A stretch of 64,000 nucleotides of DNA from positions 85,930,180 to 85,994,179 of the forward strand of contig CM043962.1 in assembly GCA_014529385.2 (NCBI GenBank). The letters run 5' to 3'. The DNA is from Adiantum capillus-veneris. Its lineage: Eukaryota > Streptophyta > Polypodiopsida > Polypodiales > Pteridaceae. The notes beneath the pieces were generated by a model. The model did not search any database, was not told where the DNA came from, and saw only the letters and a list, made by a program, of their open reading frames with translations. This document shows, in pieces, positions 1 through 11,111 of the stretch. Positions within the stretch are counted from its first letter, which is position 1. Each line of letters starts with the position of its first letter. The position numbers were made by a program, and so were the translations under genes.

Positions 1-1448
1 TCCCATGTGTAGAAATTTTAAGAGTTTTTACTCTAAACTATAGAGTGACCCTTACCTAAGCGTTGGCTCCCATATAAGCTACTAGTTTATAGAGACAACT
101 CATTGTTCAAATTATTTTATCCAACTATGGAAAGAGAAAAAGGCCAAATTAAGAGAAGCCACAAAAGAAATATTTTTTTTATTAACAAGCAGGTACAAAC
201 CAATAGCAAGTATTAAGAGATCAAAGATGCACTTTTTCTTCAAATTTCGTATCCACCTATTCATACAAAAGGCAAGATTAGGGGCCTATTATCTACCATC
301 ATTAAAAAAACACCAATGACATGAGTTAGTTTGAAGAAAATAGGTGTCTCACATACTACAGATGTCCACCAATTTCACACATAGATAGTAATAGATGAAG
401 GGATCACTTGAGTAGGGACTTCCATGTGAGCTTTTAAAGTGGAGAAGGTATAAGGGCCAAGCAACTTCTCCGAAAGATTGCTAAGATGTGTCTCCACTCA
501 CTATTCTTAAATAGTAAGGCTCCTCTTTAGCAAGCTCTTTAAACACTAGATTGGTAATGGGACACTTTTGTGTCTTCAAACACTTTACGTCCTCTTAACT
601 CAGTGACTTCCTAGAATTATTTAGAGAGATTAAAATTGATTTTTGAAGTCTTTTATATCCACAAATTTGTCTTATGAGCTGAAAAAAAACTTGGCATTCT
701 TTTGGGCTATAGATTCCACATTCAATTTTGTGCTTGCAAAGGAGTTTTCAACCTAAACTATATCAAAAAATGTGTGCTATTTTTGCCAATATTTCTTAAT
801 ATTAGCAAAAGAACATCCTAAAAATCATCTTAGTTAGCTTTACAGTGCTATAAGACTTGCAATAGTAGTCTTTAACGTGTTTGCATGCTTCAAGTAATAG
901 GATATGTTTGTATTTCAAGCTATGGCCTATTTATGAAAAAGTGGTTGTATTGATTTATTGACAAATTTTGTACTTTGGTGAAATTTTTAGCATCTTAGAT
1001 GCAATATAAACACAACTTTGATGAAGCATATGGATTCCGTATCATATAAAATTTCTTTTTTTGAGTTTTGGGACACCTAATACCCCATAGAGTGAACAAT
1101 GCAATGTTGAGGTTATATGTTGCTTTCAATAGAATCAAGATCATTTGGGACACAGATACATCTAATTTAGTATTGCCTACTTGATAGGGGGAACATGGTA
1201 AATGTGTAACTTATGTAAAAATTTCATTAGAATTCTTCAACTTGGCCATGTGTTGATAGCTTTTCAAGGAAATATAAAGACCACATTATGTAAGCCATTT
1301 TTTTCATGCATGCGGTTTTAGTACTTCATACTTGTCTACAATAAATTTTTTGAAATATTTCACACTTTCTATTGGTATTCCTAATGGCTTTAAAAAAATT
1401 AAAATGTATATCAAAAAGGACGTTGAGATGTGTTTTAACAAGTCTTTT

Positions 1449-1753
1449 AAATTTCTGCCTTCATGTGTCTTTTCATTTCTTCAACTCACCCTTCACTTAT
1501 GCACTTAAGATGTTTTGAAAGCATTTTGATTTTTTCTAGAGTGGGGGGCTGATTGTGACATCAAAAGGTATTTCTAATGGCTTTTAAAAAAAATAAAGGT
1601 ATTTCTACTTCAAAGATTCTTTAAAAAACAACAAAAACAATGCACTAGTCTATAGCATGTAGCAACGGGTGCAATGGCGACGCACGTAGATTTGCAACAG
1701 TATTGGTTGGACGTGAGAAGGACGGATATGGACGTGAGAAGGACGGATACAAC

Positions 1754-1796
<43 letters not shown>

Positions 1797-2025
1797 ACTT
1801 TAAAGAAAAAAACACACTAAAGGAAAAATGAAGCAGAAGAGAAACACAAATGTACCAATGTGATGTCGACCACCTCTTTATATGGACACAAAAGGTCTTT
1901 TGACTTTCCACCTTTGTATGTCTTTTGACTTTCTAACTTCATGTGTCGTTTCATTTCCTAAACTCACCCTTCACTTACACACTTAAGATGTTTTGAAATA
2001 CTTTTAATTTTTCCGAGATTGGGGA
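1449..2025. repeat. Direct repeat pair of about 100 bp
   Basis: Both copies (about 1449-1545 and 1920-2025) share text such as 'cacccttcactta' and 'cacttaagatgttttgaaa', each followed by a T-rich and then G-rich stretch. They are roughly 475 bp apart in the same orientation and bracket the GA array. They could be a tandem duplication or ends of a small decayed element; no terminal TG/CA or target duplication could be fixed. Confidence 0.5.
1757..1792. repeat. (GA)n microsatellite
   Basis: About 18 uninterrupted GA units. The overlapping minus-strand open frames rich in Ser/Leu are this repeat read as codons. Confidence 0.9.
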
Positions 2026-2951
2026 GACCTAATGGTATATAGGAACGTGAACGAGAAAACTACACAAAAATACATACTTTAGTGCAAATAATGAGTGTAG
2101 CCATATGAACATCGATGATATGTCAACAAAATGAGAAAAATGTGATATTTTTGTACCAAATTCTATGTCTAGAATAAAAATTGTGGGGCTTCAACAACCA
2201 TAAATCTAATGAAAATTTTAATTAAGTTTGTGGGAAAATCAGGTTGGTGGTCTAAAAATCCTTGTTATGGGATTGACCTAGAGAAGTTGTTGTTTTCAAT
2301 AAGGTGCAATATTAGGTTGACTTTAGAAGCCTACAATGACCAAATAGTGATGAATTTTGAAGGTTTCTTATTTTACCATTAGGAGTGTTCTTTGAGCTTC
2401 TAGCTTGAGTATTTATTTCCTAAAAATGAGACATCTACTAGGAGAATTGGATATTTCTCCAATCCTTTAAAAGGACACTTTTATGTCTATTTTACTATTA
2501 AATTTCACTTTTGAATTATTAAAAGAACTTCTTCTTACATATGCACCCACAATGTGAGTGGTTTCCGGTGATTATGAGGTGTAAATATTACTCTTGCATG
2601 GCAAAATGAACGGTTATATCTTGTGATTTACTTCATAAGACAATTTCTCTTTACTTTTACCTTTTCCTAAGAGATGGTTCATCTAACGTGTGAAAATATA
2701 GAGGTCCTCTGTCCTACGTGCATCTACAGATAGGATGGGGCTCTATGTCCCCCCCATTAGGGATCCTATTTCCCACCAACATCTACAAGTGTGTTACACG
2801 TGTGCTTCGAAGTGGTGCTATTTTTCACCATAGCTTGATTGAGCTCCAAAGCTTAGCTCTCTCAAACCCATTATGGAAAAAGGCTTGGACTAAAGATTTG
2901 ATTTCTTTAGTGGATTCAATAGTAGAAGTATTGTAGGTAGGATGGGTTTTA

Positions 2952-2956
2952 GTATA
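2952..2956. repeat. Target site duplication of element A, left copy (GTATA)
   Basis: GTATA directly precedes the LTR start TGTTAACC. The same five bases follow the right LTR end (GCGCACA) at 16219-16223, which fixes the element ends. Confidence 0.9.
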
Positions 2957-3283
2957 TGTTAACCCTCACGGCTCACGGACACCATATCACCTACGACGGA
3001 CGTTGTATTATTTACTTGGTAGAGTCAGGTACCGGGCTTGTCGGTGCAATAGGAAAAGGGTAAGAGTGATCGCCGATGAGAGGCGCACTCTAACTGGAAC
3101 ATTCAAGGGATTAGTTGGCTAAGCATGGGCGCCCAAGTGTTAATGGGGTGAGCTCATATAATAGTCAACTAAACCTAAAATTCACCCATTCTCTCATTTG
3201 TGCAATTGAAGAGTGCTCTTGCTCCATCTCCATCTTCTTCTTCTTCATCGCCTTGTGTGTGTGTGTGTGTGCGTGAGAGAGAG
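2957..3283 (+). repeat. 5' LTR of element A, truncated
   Basis: Aligns with the first about 320 bp of the 3' LTR (15636 onward) with about 8 substitutions by eye. Homology stops in the GT/GA microsatellite near 3260-3283, and the sequence then jumps into leader text that in element B lies downstream of the primer site ('ggcactctgtgcttctt' against 'ggcactttgtgcttctt' at 38620). About 260 bp of LTR plus the primer-binding site are therefore missing. The LTR TATA box is also altered here (tataatag against tataaaag in the 3' LTR). Confidence 0.88.
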
Positions 3284-4014
3284 GGATTTGGTGTTATACT
3301 AAACTTGAATGGCACTCTGTGCTTCTTTTGTGGTGCAATTTCTACTGTAGGAAAGGTAAGGAAGGAGGGTGTGTGTGTTGAGAAGAGGGATTTGGTGTTA
3401 TACTGTGTGTTTTTTTTGTTAATGGAGTTTTCAAAGGTACTGTGTTTATTCTCTGTGTATTAAGGTTGTTAGTTTTCTTTGTTAATGGAGTTTTCAAAGG
3501 TACTGTGTTTATTCTCTGTGTACTAAGGTTGTTAGTTTTCTATGTACAGTAAGTAGGAAGTAGATCTGTGAGAGTTAATAGAGTGTGTTAGTGTGTGCTC
3601 TCGTGCAGGCCACGACGACCTTATCCTTTAAAAAAATAAATTTTAAAAAAAGTAAAGGTAGGACCGGGATCAGGAATATCTCCCAGACCCAAGCCCAAGC
3701 TCACACTCAGGCCCAGGCCTCAGTCGCCTTTTAAAATTACGAATTTTAGCTTCACACGTAGCTAAAAATCGATTTTTTGAGGACCAACGGAACTTCAGAT
3801 GCCCGAAAATTGTGCTGTAAAGCACACAACGACCCTCTAAGTGATACGCTCGTGTCGAGCTATCACACACTTTAATTTTTTTTTTAAATCAAATATTAAA
3901 AAGCATTAACAAACATTAAAAACGTAAAAAACACGAGTGAAAACGGACGCTTAAAAAAGGTAAGCGGTTAACCTTCAAGGTTATTCACTGACGCTTCTAG
4001 GGTGCCAAAGGAAC
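3284..4014 (+). other. Leader of element A (no primer-binding site)
   Basis: Untranslated leader between the LTR remnant and gag. It contains a 63-bp tandem duplication (3418-3480 and 3481-3541) and two copies of a 'gggatttggtgttatact' phrase (near 3283 and 3384). The last part before gag ('cactgacgcttctaggg') matches the leader of element B. No open frame of note. Confidence 0.7.
3418..3541. repeat. 63-bp tandem duplication in the leader of A
   Basis: The block starting gttaatggagttttcaaagg occurs at 3418 and again at 3481, nearly identical (one T/C change). It is absent at the same place in element B, so it arose in A or its lineage. Confidence 0.85.
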
Positions 4015-7000
4015 ATGCATGTGTGCTCTGGTCATGTGCTAGAGACGGAGCAACTAGAGAGAATTTCGACTTATGCGAGTTCTCAATATCCACCTACTTT
4101 AGGTTCCGGGCCCTCGGCGGGGACCCAAGGTAGTACAAACCAAGACCCGAACATAGCGGCTAGTGACTCTTCCTCTGACTACGATGTCATGGAGGGTTTT
4201 TCAATGCCTAATCCTGATAGCTCAAGCCAAGACATGCATGTCATGGGCTTGCGGTCTGGGCCGAGCGTGCTTAGCCGCCTAAAGGAAACCTTTAGTAGAG
4301 CCACTCGCTCCGAACATGGAGCTAATGATGTAAATGAGGGGGGTGGGGAAGTAAATTCTCCATTCGTGACCAACGTAGACCCTATACCGTTAGAGAATAT
4401 GCACGTAAATACTTCATTCACTGCACCTCCTGACTCTTCAGAGTTATTTCCCTCCGAGATCATATTACCCGATGGTAGAAGCCTTGCCGAAGTGCAAGAG
4501 GTTGAGCGATATATCCTTGCAGCGAGGGAAAAGGAAGTCGAGAGCTATGCAAGGCGGAGCAACGAAGAGAGTTAAAAGCGAAATCCCCTATGTCAATATC
4601 CTTGCTAAGAGAGCAATCGAGTGCTCTTGACTTAGCAACTGCTAAAGGGCAACCTCTAGAAAGCAACATTGCATCTAGCTCAAAGGACACCCCTAGCACC
4701 TCAATCCTAGATGGAGTGTTCTTAAATGAGAACTGGGAGTACGAACTACAAACGGAAACTCAGAGCGACCTATACACAGGTCACACCTATCACGTGGGTT
4801 GGTTAGATGTCCTACAATCCACAATGGGTGCTACTAGTGTGGAGGATCAACAACAAAGAGTTTGTGAGGTCATCCATAGGGTTATCGAGTTAGAGAGACA
4901 GAACAAGGGGATCAACATGCCTTCAACGGGTCTCATGAGATTCTTGGTTACAGGGAAGGCTAAACAACCGAACTTATCGCAAATGGAGACTCCCTCGGTA
5001 AGTCCGATGGATCCTCCATATGTTGTTTCGCCAGGGGTCTCAGTGCAATCTGAGCCCACAAGTGATAGCTTCACCTTTCCAAGTCTAGCTCATCTTTCCC
5101 TTGATGACACCACGGCTACCATGCCTACCCCAATGATGGGCATGCCGAGAAACATGCCATGGACCTCATTTGTTAGTAAAGCACCGATACATGGTAGCTC
5201 AATGCCTGCAACAGTACCTACAAGTGTGTACCAATTGTATACACCCATGGGTCCTCGTACTCATGTAGTCCCTACCCCTCCCATTGTTTCAACTACCTAT
5301 GCTCCACAACCACAACACCCAAGTTCTTATTTCCATGGGACTATACCGGCTAGCATTAGCATGTCACATCCGACGTCTGCTATGCCTAGGGCCACACATA
5401 TGAACTATGGACCACCACATGGCACAACATCGTACCCAACGTGGAACCCAAGGGCTTCCTATGCTCCAAGCCCGATGCCAATACCTATTCCACATATAGT
5501 CTCTGGAGCACCTCCACCCACGGTGCCTGCTCACTTAGGTGACTTGGCAACATTTGGTCAAGCTATCGGTCGATCTATTGCTGAGAATATGCATAATGCG
5601 CCTGATAGAGAGCCTAGAAGTAAGGCAGTACAAATAGCCAAGCTCACACAAAAATTTAGTGGAGACGGGGATGTGAGAAAGCATATCGAAGTGTTTGAAC
5701 AAATATGCAATTCTTTAGGAGAACACAATGACCTACATAAGAGCAATGCTTTAAGCCTAACCTTAAGTGGAAAGGCTGGGGATTGGTACAGAACCCTAAG
5801 GGTGGAAGAAAAAATGATTTACCCTACTCTTAGGAGACTGTTCTTGAAAGAATACATACGAGAGGGAGTGCTTTGGGGTGTCTCCAGAAAGCCCAACGAG
5901 AGGAAGGAGAGTCGGTGAGAGACTTTATTAGTTGCTTGAAGCATTTGAATTCTCATTGTAATCCAAATGAACGCGTCAACAATAACCAATTGCTCGATAG
6001 ATTCATTTGGGGATTACGACATGAGGATATCTACAATGGCCTAGTCATTAGAGGTATCACCACTTGGGAAGCAGTCACCACCAATGCGATCCAATTGGAG
6101 GATAATTTAATGATTCAAGGAGAAAGAGTGTTTGTTGAGTCTAAATCTATTAGCTCACAAGCATCAGGGCATCAGCCAATGGCCCTAAAGCCTATTGCTA
6201 AGGATCCAAAGATATCTGAGATGACTTTAGTAGATCTCAACAAGGCTATTCAAGAGAGTCTTAGAGACAATCGTGCTCCGCAAAACAATCATATGTATCC
6301 AAGAAGGGAGCAACAATGGTGCTCAGTATGCTATGGACCGCATAGTACTAGTGAATGCCCTACTTTTAGAGTAAAATTCAATGGAATTGCAATGCATGTA
6401 GAAGGTATGGTCATCAAGCTAAGGATAGCATAGTATTTAAGCGTGCGATGGCCAATAGACCAACCTTAGCATGGACAGACACACCTCGAGTGCCTGCATT
6501 GATGCCGGCCGCACCTCTTGAACAAACATCACAATGCATGGTCCCTAGGGCCCAAAATGTTGTTCAAACAACACCCTTACCACCTCCAGTGCTAGGACTG
6601 CAACCACCACATCCGAGAATCACTTCTGTGAATCAAGTGGGTTGTGAGTCATCTATTTCTTGTTTGGAATGCTGTGAGGAAGATATAGATCCTAATATTT
6701 GCATATGGGCTGGATGTACTTGAAGAAAGTCCACAATACTACATGGAGGACTATTGGGGACAAGTCAAACTTGTATATCAAGTAACTGCTCTTGTGGCAA
6801 GAGGCCAAAATATCAATTACACTGCCAAGAGACCACCTCTTCAATGCTATGAGTGTGGAGGTCCACATCGTGTAGCCGAGTGTCCTATTAGGCTACAAAA
6901 GAACGCCACACTTATGCAAACCAATCAAGCGAGCATGTCTACAATGCCAATACTCATGTGTAATCGATGTGGCATAGATCATTTGATTGCCCAATGTCCA

Positions 7001-7522
7001 AATAATCCAAATGCATCAAAGATCACGCCATTAAACTTGATTGAAGTTACCGAGGAGCCATCACAAAGTACACATGTGGTACCAGTAAACGTACTCACAC
7101 GATCGGTGCTCCAAAAACAAAATTATATTCTTGAGGAAAGAGACACGGCATCAATTGCCCAATCTCAGAAAAAGAAGAAAACACGAAGGAAGAGATCGCA
7201 AAAAGCAGCGAAGTTAGACCCCAGTTCAAAGACCAACATAGCGACTGGTGACGACCCCGTATATATGAATGACACTGAAGAAGTTTCTGATTCAGGAGAA
7301 ACCATGGAGACCAAAACAACCACTAAGATAGAAGCCAACAAGGAAGATCTTCATGAGCCACAATGGCAGGGATCCAAGAAGAAGATAGGAACTTATCCAA
7401 ACCCTACAGAGGAGATTGAGCGAGTCAAGCAATTAAGGAGTTTGGTAGAAGATACCCAAAGGGATCTAGAACTAGCACCTAGGCAAATCCAGATTACAGA
7501 CACCGTGTTCCCTACGCTATAA
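4015..7522 (+). pseudogene. gag: gag of element A, broken by several frameshifts
   Basis: Encodes the nucleocapsid precursor that packages the element RNA. A long N-terminal part without recognisable domain (acidic, then Pro/Met/Ser-rich) is followed by a Retrotrans_gag-type core (KFSGDGDVRKHIEVFEQ, SGKAGDWYRTL, near 5650-5850) and zinc knuckles: CSVCYGPHSTSEC near 6330, a degraded CNAC..GHQAKDS near 6392, CYECGGPHRVAEC near 6845 and CNRCGIDHLIAQC near 6960. Frames break near 4575, 5880 (about 10 bp lost relative to B), 6390 (1 bp) and 6720. A Lys/Arg-rich stretch (KKKKTRRKRSQK) near 7165 is a possible nuclear localisation signal. The start at 4015 is chosen by alignment with the gag start of B (MNLRSGQVLE against MHVCSGHVLE). 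Confidence 0.85.
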
Positions 7523-9124
7523 CAACCTCACCAAGACCATAGACCCTTAGCCATACCTAGTGTCATCCAAGAAGAAAGTGACTTAAAGTAATGGGAAAGT
7601 GGGTGTACTCACTTCTTGATGGAAAGAATGTTTACAGAGGGACTACCTTATCCTATCGAAGAAATGGAGATCCCATCTTCCCCACGTCAAGGGACTGAAG
7701 TCCAAAAGGTGCCATTAAACATTGCCAAATTGATGGATTTCATGTCTTCAGAAGTTAGAACCACAATCATGTCCAAACTATATAAAGATCCTGAGCTAGT
7801 CTTAGCTCTTCGAGCCTTCCTCAATGGAGAACTAAAGTTTGGGCTACCACAATTTGCACAGATGGATGGAGTTGGGGAGATGCCAATAGAGGAGGAACAC
7901 TTAGATCCACAACCCAACCTAGATGAGAACCTTGTTATAGAAATACCTGTTAACAAGTTGGGACAATACTTTGAGGGTGATGAATCCAATGCGACCATAC
8001 CAAACACTACTAAGGGATTAACTGTGAAGGGAATCCTTGATGGTGGCGCTGGGGTTAGCATTGTGACTAAAAATTGATGGGAAACTATGGGAAGACCTCA
8101 CCTTGCGACCACAACCATAGTAGTGAAGATGGCCAATGGGTCTATTGTTAAACCTATTGGGATGCTAGAAGATCTCAAGATCAAGGTCTTTGGACATAAA
8201 ATAAGGATTACCTTCATTGTTATGGATTTCTCCAAACACACTATGGCATCGGAGATGATCTTAGGACATCCTTTCATGAGGGAAGAAAAAATTGTGCATG
8301 ACTGGTCTAAGAACCGTGTCTACCTGCAGTTCCAAGATTCTGTCATTCGAGTGGATCTTGTGACGGGTCGAGCATATCCTCTAGGAAATAGGTTTATAAT
8401 TGATCATAGATCTGACACCACAGTTCACTCGGCCCCATTGCAGTATTGTTATACGTGTAAAGCGGACACTGATGTTGGGGAAGATTCTCCTTATATGGAT
8501 GTACTACCTGGGATGACTGAGTCTGACAATGTGGATTGGGTCCACCTAGTAGCAACCATAGACACTTGGGGAAATAGGGGGACGACTTGGGTAACACTTG
8601 AGGGGGATGAAATGCCACCACTCGTACCCTTAAACATGCTAGAAGCAATGCATATAGCTTCTGATGACCTACAAGATGAAAGTTTGACTGGCATTGGAAC
8701 CAGTAGCGCCTCACAAGACTATAGCCCACACGATTTGGGGTCAGAATCATCAGTTGAAATTGACTCCGAGGATGAAGAATCTAAATTAAATCTTAGTGCA
8801 AATGTGGGGAAAAACCATTTAGGGCCTAGTGGTAACCTAGATGACAATCTATCCAAGGGATCAGAAGACACAAGTAGTGATTCATCTAGTGGCTCTTCAC
8901 TAGAGATCGGCCGTAATCGAGAATTAAACAAGAAGAGTAAGAGATATAAGAGGCGACGATATCGAGCAAATGTGCGTGCTAGAATAAATGAAAAGAAATC
9001 TACCGCAGAGTGGCTTAATTATATAGGGGCATGTGATGCTCATCGAAAGTTGGTAGATAACTGGGTGAATACCTTCAAAGCGTTATGTGGTGTAGTCCAC
9101 AACCCATTGACATCGCACAACTAG
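7523..9124 (+). pseudogene. Gag-proximal protease (DGGA type) and acidic linker of element A
   Basis: Residues at 8027-8056 read VKGILDGGAGVSIVTK, a retropepsin-like active site in which the usual DT/SGA is DGGA; a flap and the typical ILGxPFMRE follow near 8262. An in-frame stop (tga, 8075-8077) sits where B has a Cys codon (ttgttgggag), so the protease is split across 7616-8077 and 8087-9124. After it comes an acidic Ser/Asp/Glu-rich linker (8740-8915) and an Arg/Lys-rich patch (KRYKRRRYRANVRAR near 8940). Aspartic protease function is family knowledge; the DGGA variant is what the sequence shows. Confidence 0.8.
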
Positions 9125-11111
9125 AGGCTACAGAGAAGCCAAAGTTGAGCCGTACTGTAAGGAGACGACAAAATCAAGAGTTAGCTCAACAACAAAAGGA
9201 ATCGGAAATGAAATCACAGTCTACAGAACAACATGACCCCACAAACTTACACCCTGCACCTGAACATTTCAAATCCTATACCAGAGAGGAACGTAAGGTT
9301 GTGTATACAAAGGCTCAAAGAAAACCTATCGATGGGAGCAATGGAGTCTATGACGGTCCAGCGATAGTTAAGGAAATAGAGTTAGCAGACCCAGGAGAAG
9401 AGTCTAAACCTGTTTTCATTGCCCAGGATCTGACCGAGACTGAGGAGTGTGTACTTAAAGAACTTCTCAAGGAATTCAGGGATATATTTGCATGGACATA
9501 TCATGATATGAAAGGTGTTCCACGTTCCGTGGTGCAACACACAATCCCCATGAATAGCATGGCTAAACGAGTTCAGCAACGACCCTACCCCATGAATCCT
9601 AAATATGCAAAAATCGTTCAAGAAGAGATTGAAAAGCTTGTGGAATGCGGATTCATATACCCTATTGAGCACTCAAAATGGGTGTCTCCAATAGTGTGCC
9701 AAAGAAGAATGGGAAACTCAGAGTGTGCGTGGATCTCAAGAAGGTCAATGCCGCCACTAGGAGGGACTATTACCCCTTGCCATATTCAGAACATGTGCTT
9801 GAAAGAGTTGCAAGGAAGGAAGCTTATAGCTTTTTAGATGGGTACTCTGGCTATAATCAAATCACAATCGCGTTGGAGGACCAAGCTAAAACAGCCTTTA
9901 TAACCGAATTTGGAGTGTTCGCATTTCGTGTTATGGCTTTTGGCTTAACCAATGTCCCGGCTACCTTTCAAAGATTAATAAACACTGCTTTTAGAGAATA
10001 TTTGAGGGAGTTTTGTGAAGCTTGCTAGATGACCTTTGTGTTTATTCCTCTTGGAAAGAACATATATCATGCTTACGAAAAGTGTTTGAGAAGTGTAGAT
10101 TGTATCGCATCTCCTTAAACCCTTTGAAATGCCAATTCTGGGTTAAACATGGAGTTATTTTAGGGCATATAGTGGCAAAAAATGGGATTTCCACAGATGA
10201 GGGAAATATTAAAGCCATTGCTGAATTGCCACCACCTACAAACTATAAAGGAGTTCAAAGGTTCATGGGCCATGTTGGTTATTACCGACGGTTTATTTTA
10301 AACTTTGCTGAGATAGCTCGTCCTTTGTACAAGCTTCTTATTGAGTTCCAATGGACTGCGGAGTGTTGACCATGCTTATGAGTCATTGAAAAAGACCTTG
10401 ACTAGTGCTCCTATTCTACGAGTGTCCGATTGGAATGTAATTTTTCATGTGCATATTGATGCATCAAACTTTGCTATTGGGTGTGTTCTAGCTCAACCAG
10501 GAGAACATAAACTGGACTACCCCATTAGCTTTGCAAGTCGTCAGTTGAATGATGCTGAGAGAAACTACACCACTACAGAGCGAGAAGGTTTATGTATGAT
10601 TTATGCAGTGAAGAAATTTCGCTACTACCTTCTGGCCAACAAGTTTGTGTTCTATGTTGATCATCAAGCCTTGTTGTATCTAGTAAATAAACCTTGTTCC
10701 ACGGGAAGAATTACACGATGGTTGTTAATTCTCCTTGAGTTTGATTTTACCGTTGTGGTGAGACATGGTAAAAGACATGTCATGGCGGATCATTTGTCTC
10801 GCATACCCAATGGTGAAGCCCCTACTAGAGTCGATGATGAGTTGCCCGATACTTCTCTATTCCTAGTCAAAACCATACTTGAATGTAGTGAGAATATTGT
10901 GAACTTTCTAGTTAATGGTTTTCCACCCAAAGAGCTTCATAAAGACATAGCTCGAAAACTATTAAAAGAATGCGAACCTTACTCTCTCATTGCAGGAACT
11001 CTCTACATGCTAGGGAAGGATGATATTCTTAGACGTTGTGCCCATGAGGATGAGTATACTGCAAGAAGCCCACATGGGTATAGCCGGAGGACATTTCTCA
11101 GGGGGAACTAA
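9085..11111 (+). pseudogene. pol: Reverse transcriptase-RNase H of element A
   Basis: The RT starts around 9440 (ECVLKELLKEFRDIFAW). Core motifs are VCVDLKKVNAATRRDYYPLP, FLDGYSGYNQI, MAFGLTNVPATFQR, the DD box as LDDLCVYS at 10022-10048 and GHIVAKNGI, ending in GHVGYYRRFI. RNase H follows (10440-10810) with HIDASNFAIG, TEREGLCMIYA, YVDHQALLYL and HVMADHLSRI, covering the D-E-D-D catalytic set. Frames are broken near 9700, 10025 (stop just before the DD box) and 10360. The enzyme would copy element RNA into cDNA and degrade the RNA strand. FLDGYSGY and the RNase H text fit the Ogre/Tat/Athila branch. Confidence 0.9.

Larger units (their letters stand above)
1..2951. other. AT-rich flank without a recognised gene
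   Basis: I see no coding region with family motifs here. The stretch holds a direct repeat pair of about 100 bp (near 1449-1545 and 1920-2025) in which the text around 'cttaagatgttttgaaa' is shared, and a GA array between the two copies. The remaining short open frames have no recognisable motifs and look like chance. It forms the left flank of element A and ends in the target site GTATA. Confidence 0.5.

Noticed and set aside
4179-4463. Minus-strand frames inside gag and protease of A and B (also 7687-8061 and 43341-43715)
   Set aside because: They lie opposite recognised coding frames and are conserved only because the plus strand is.
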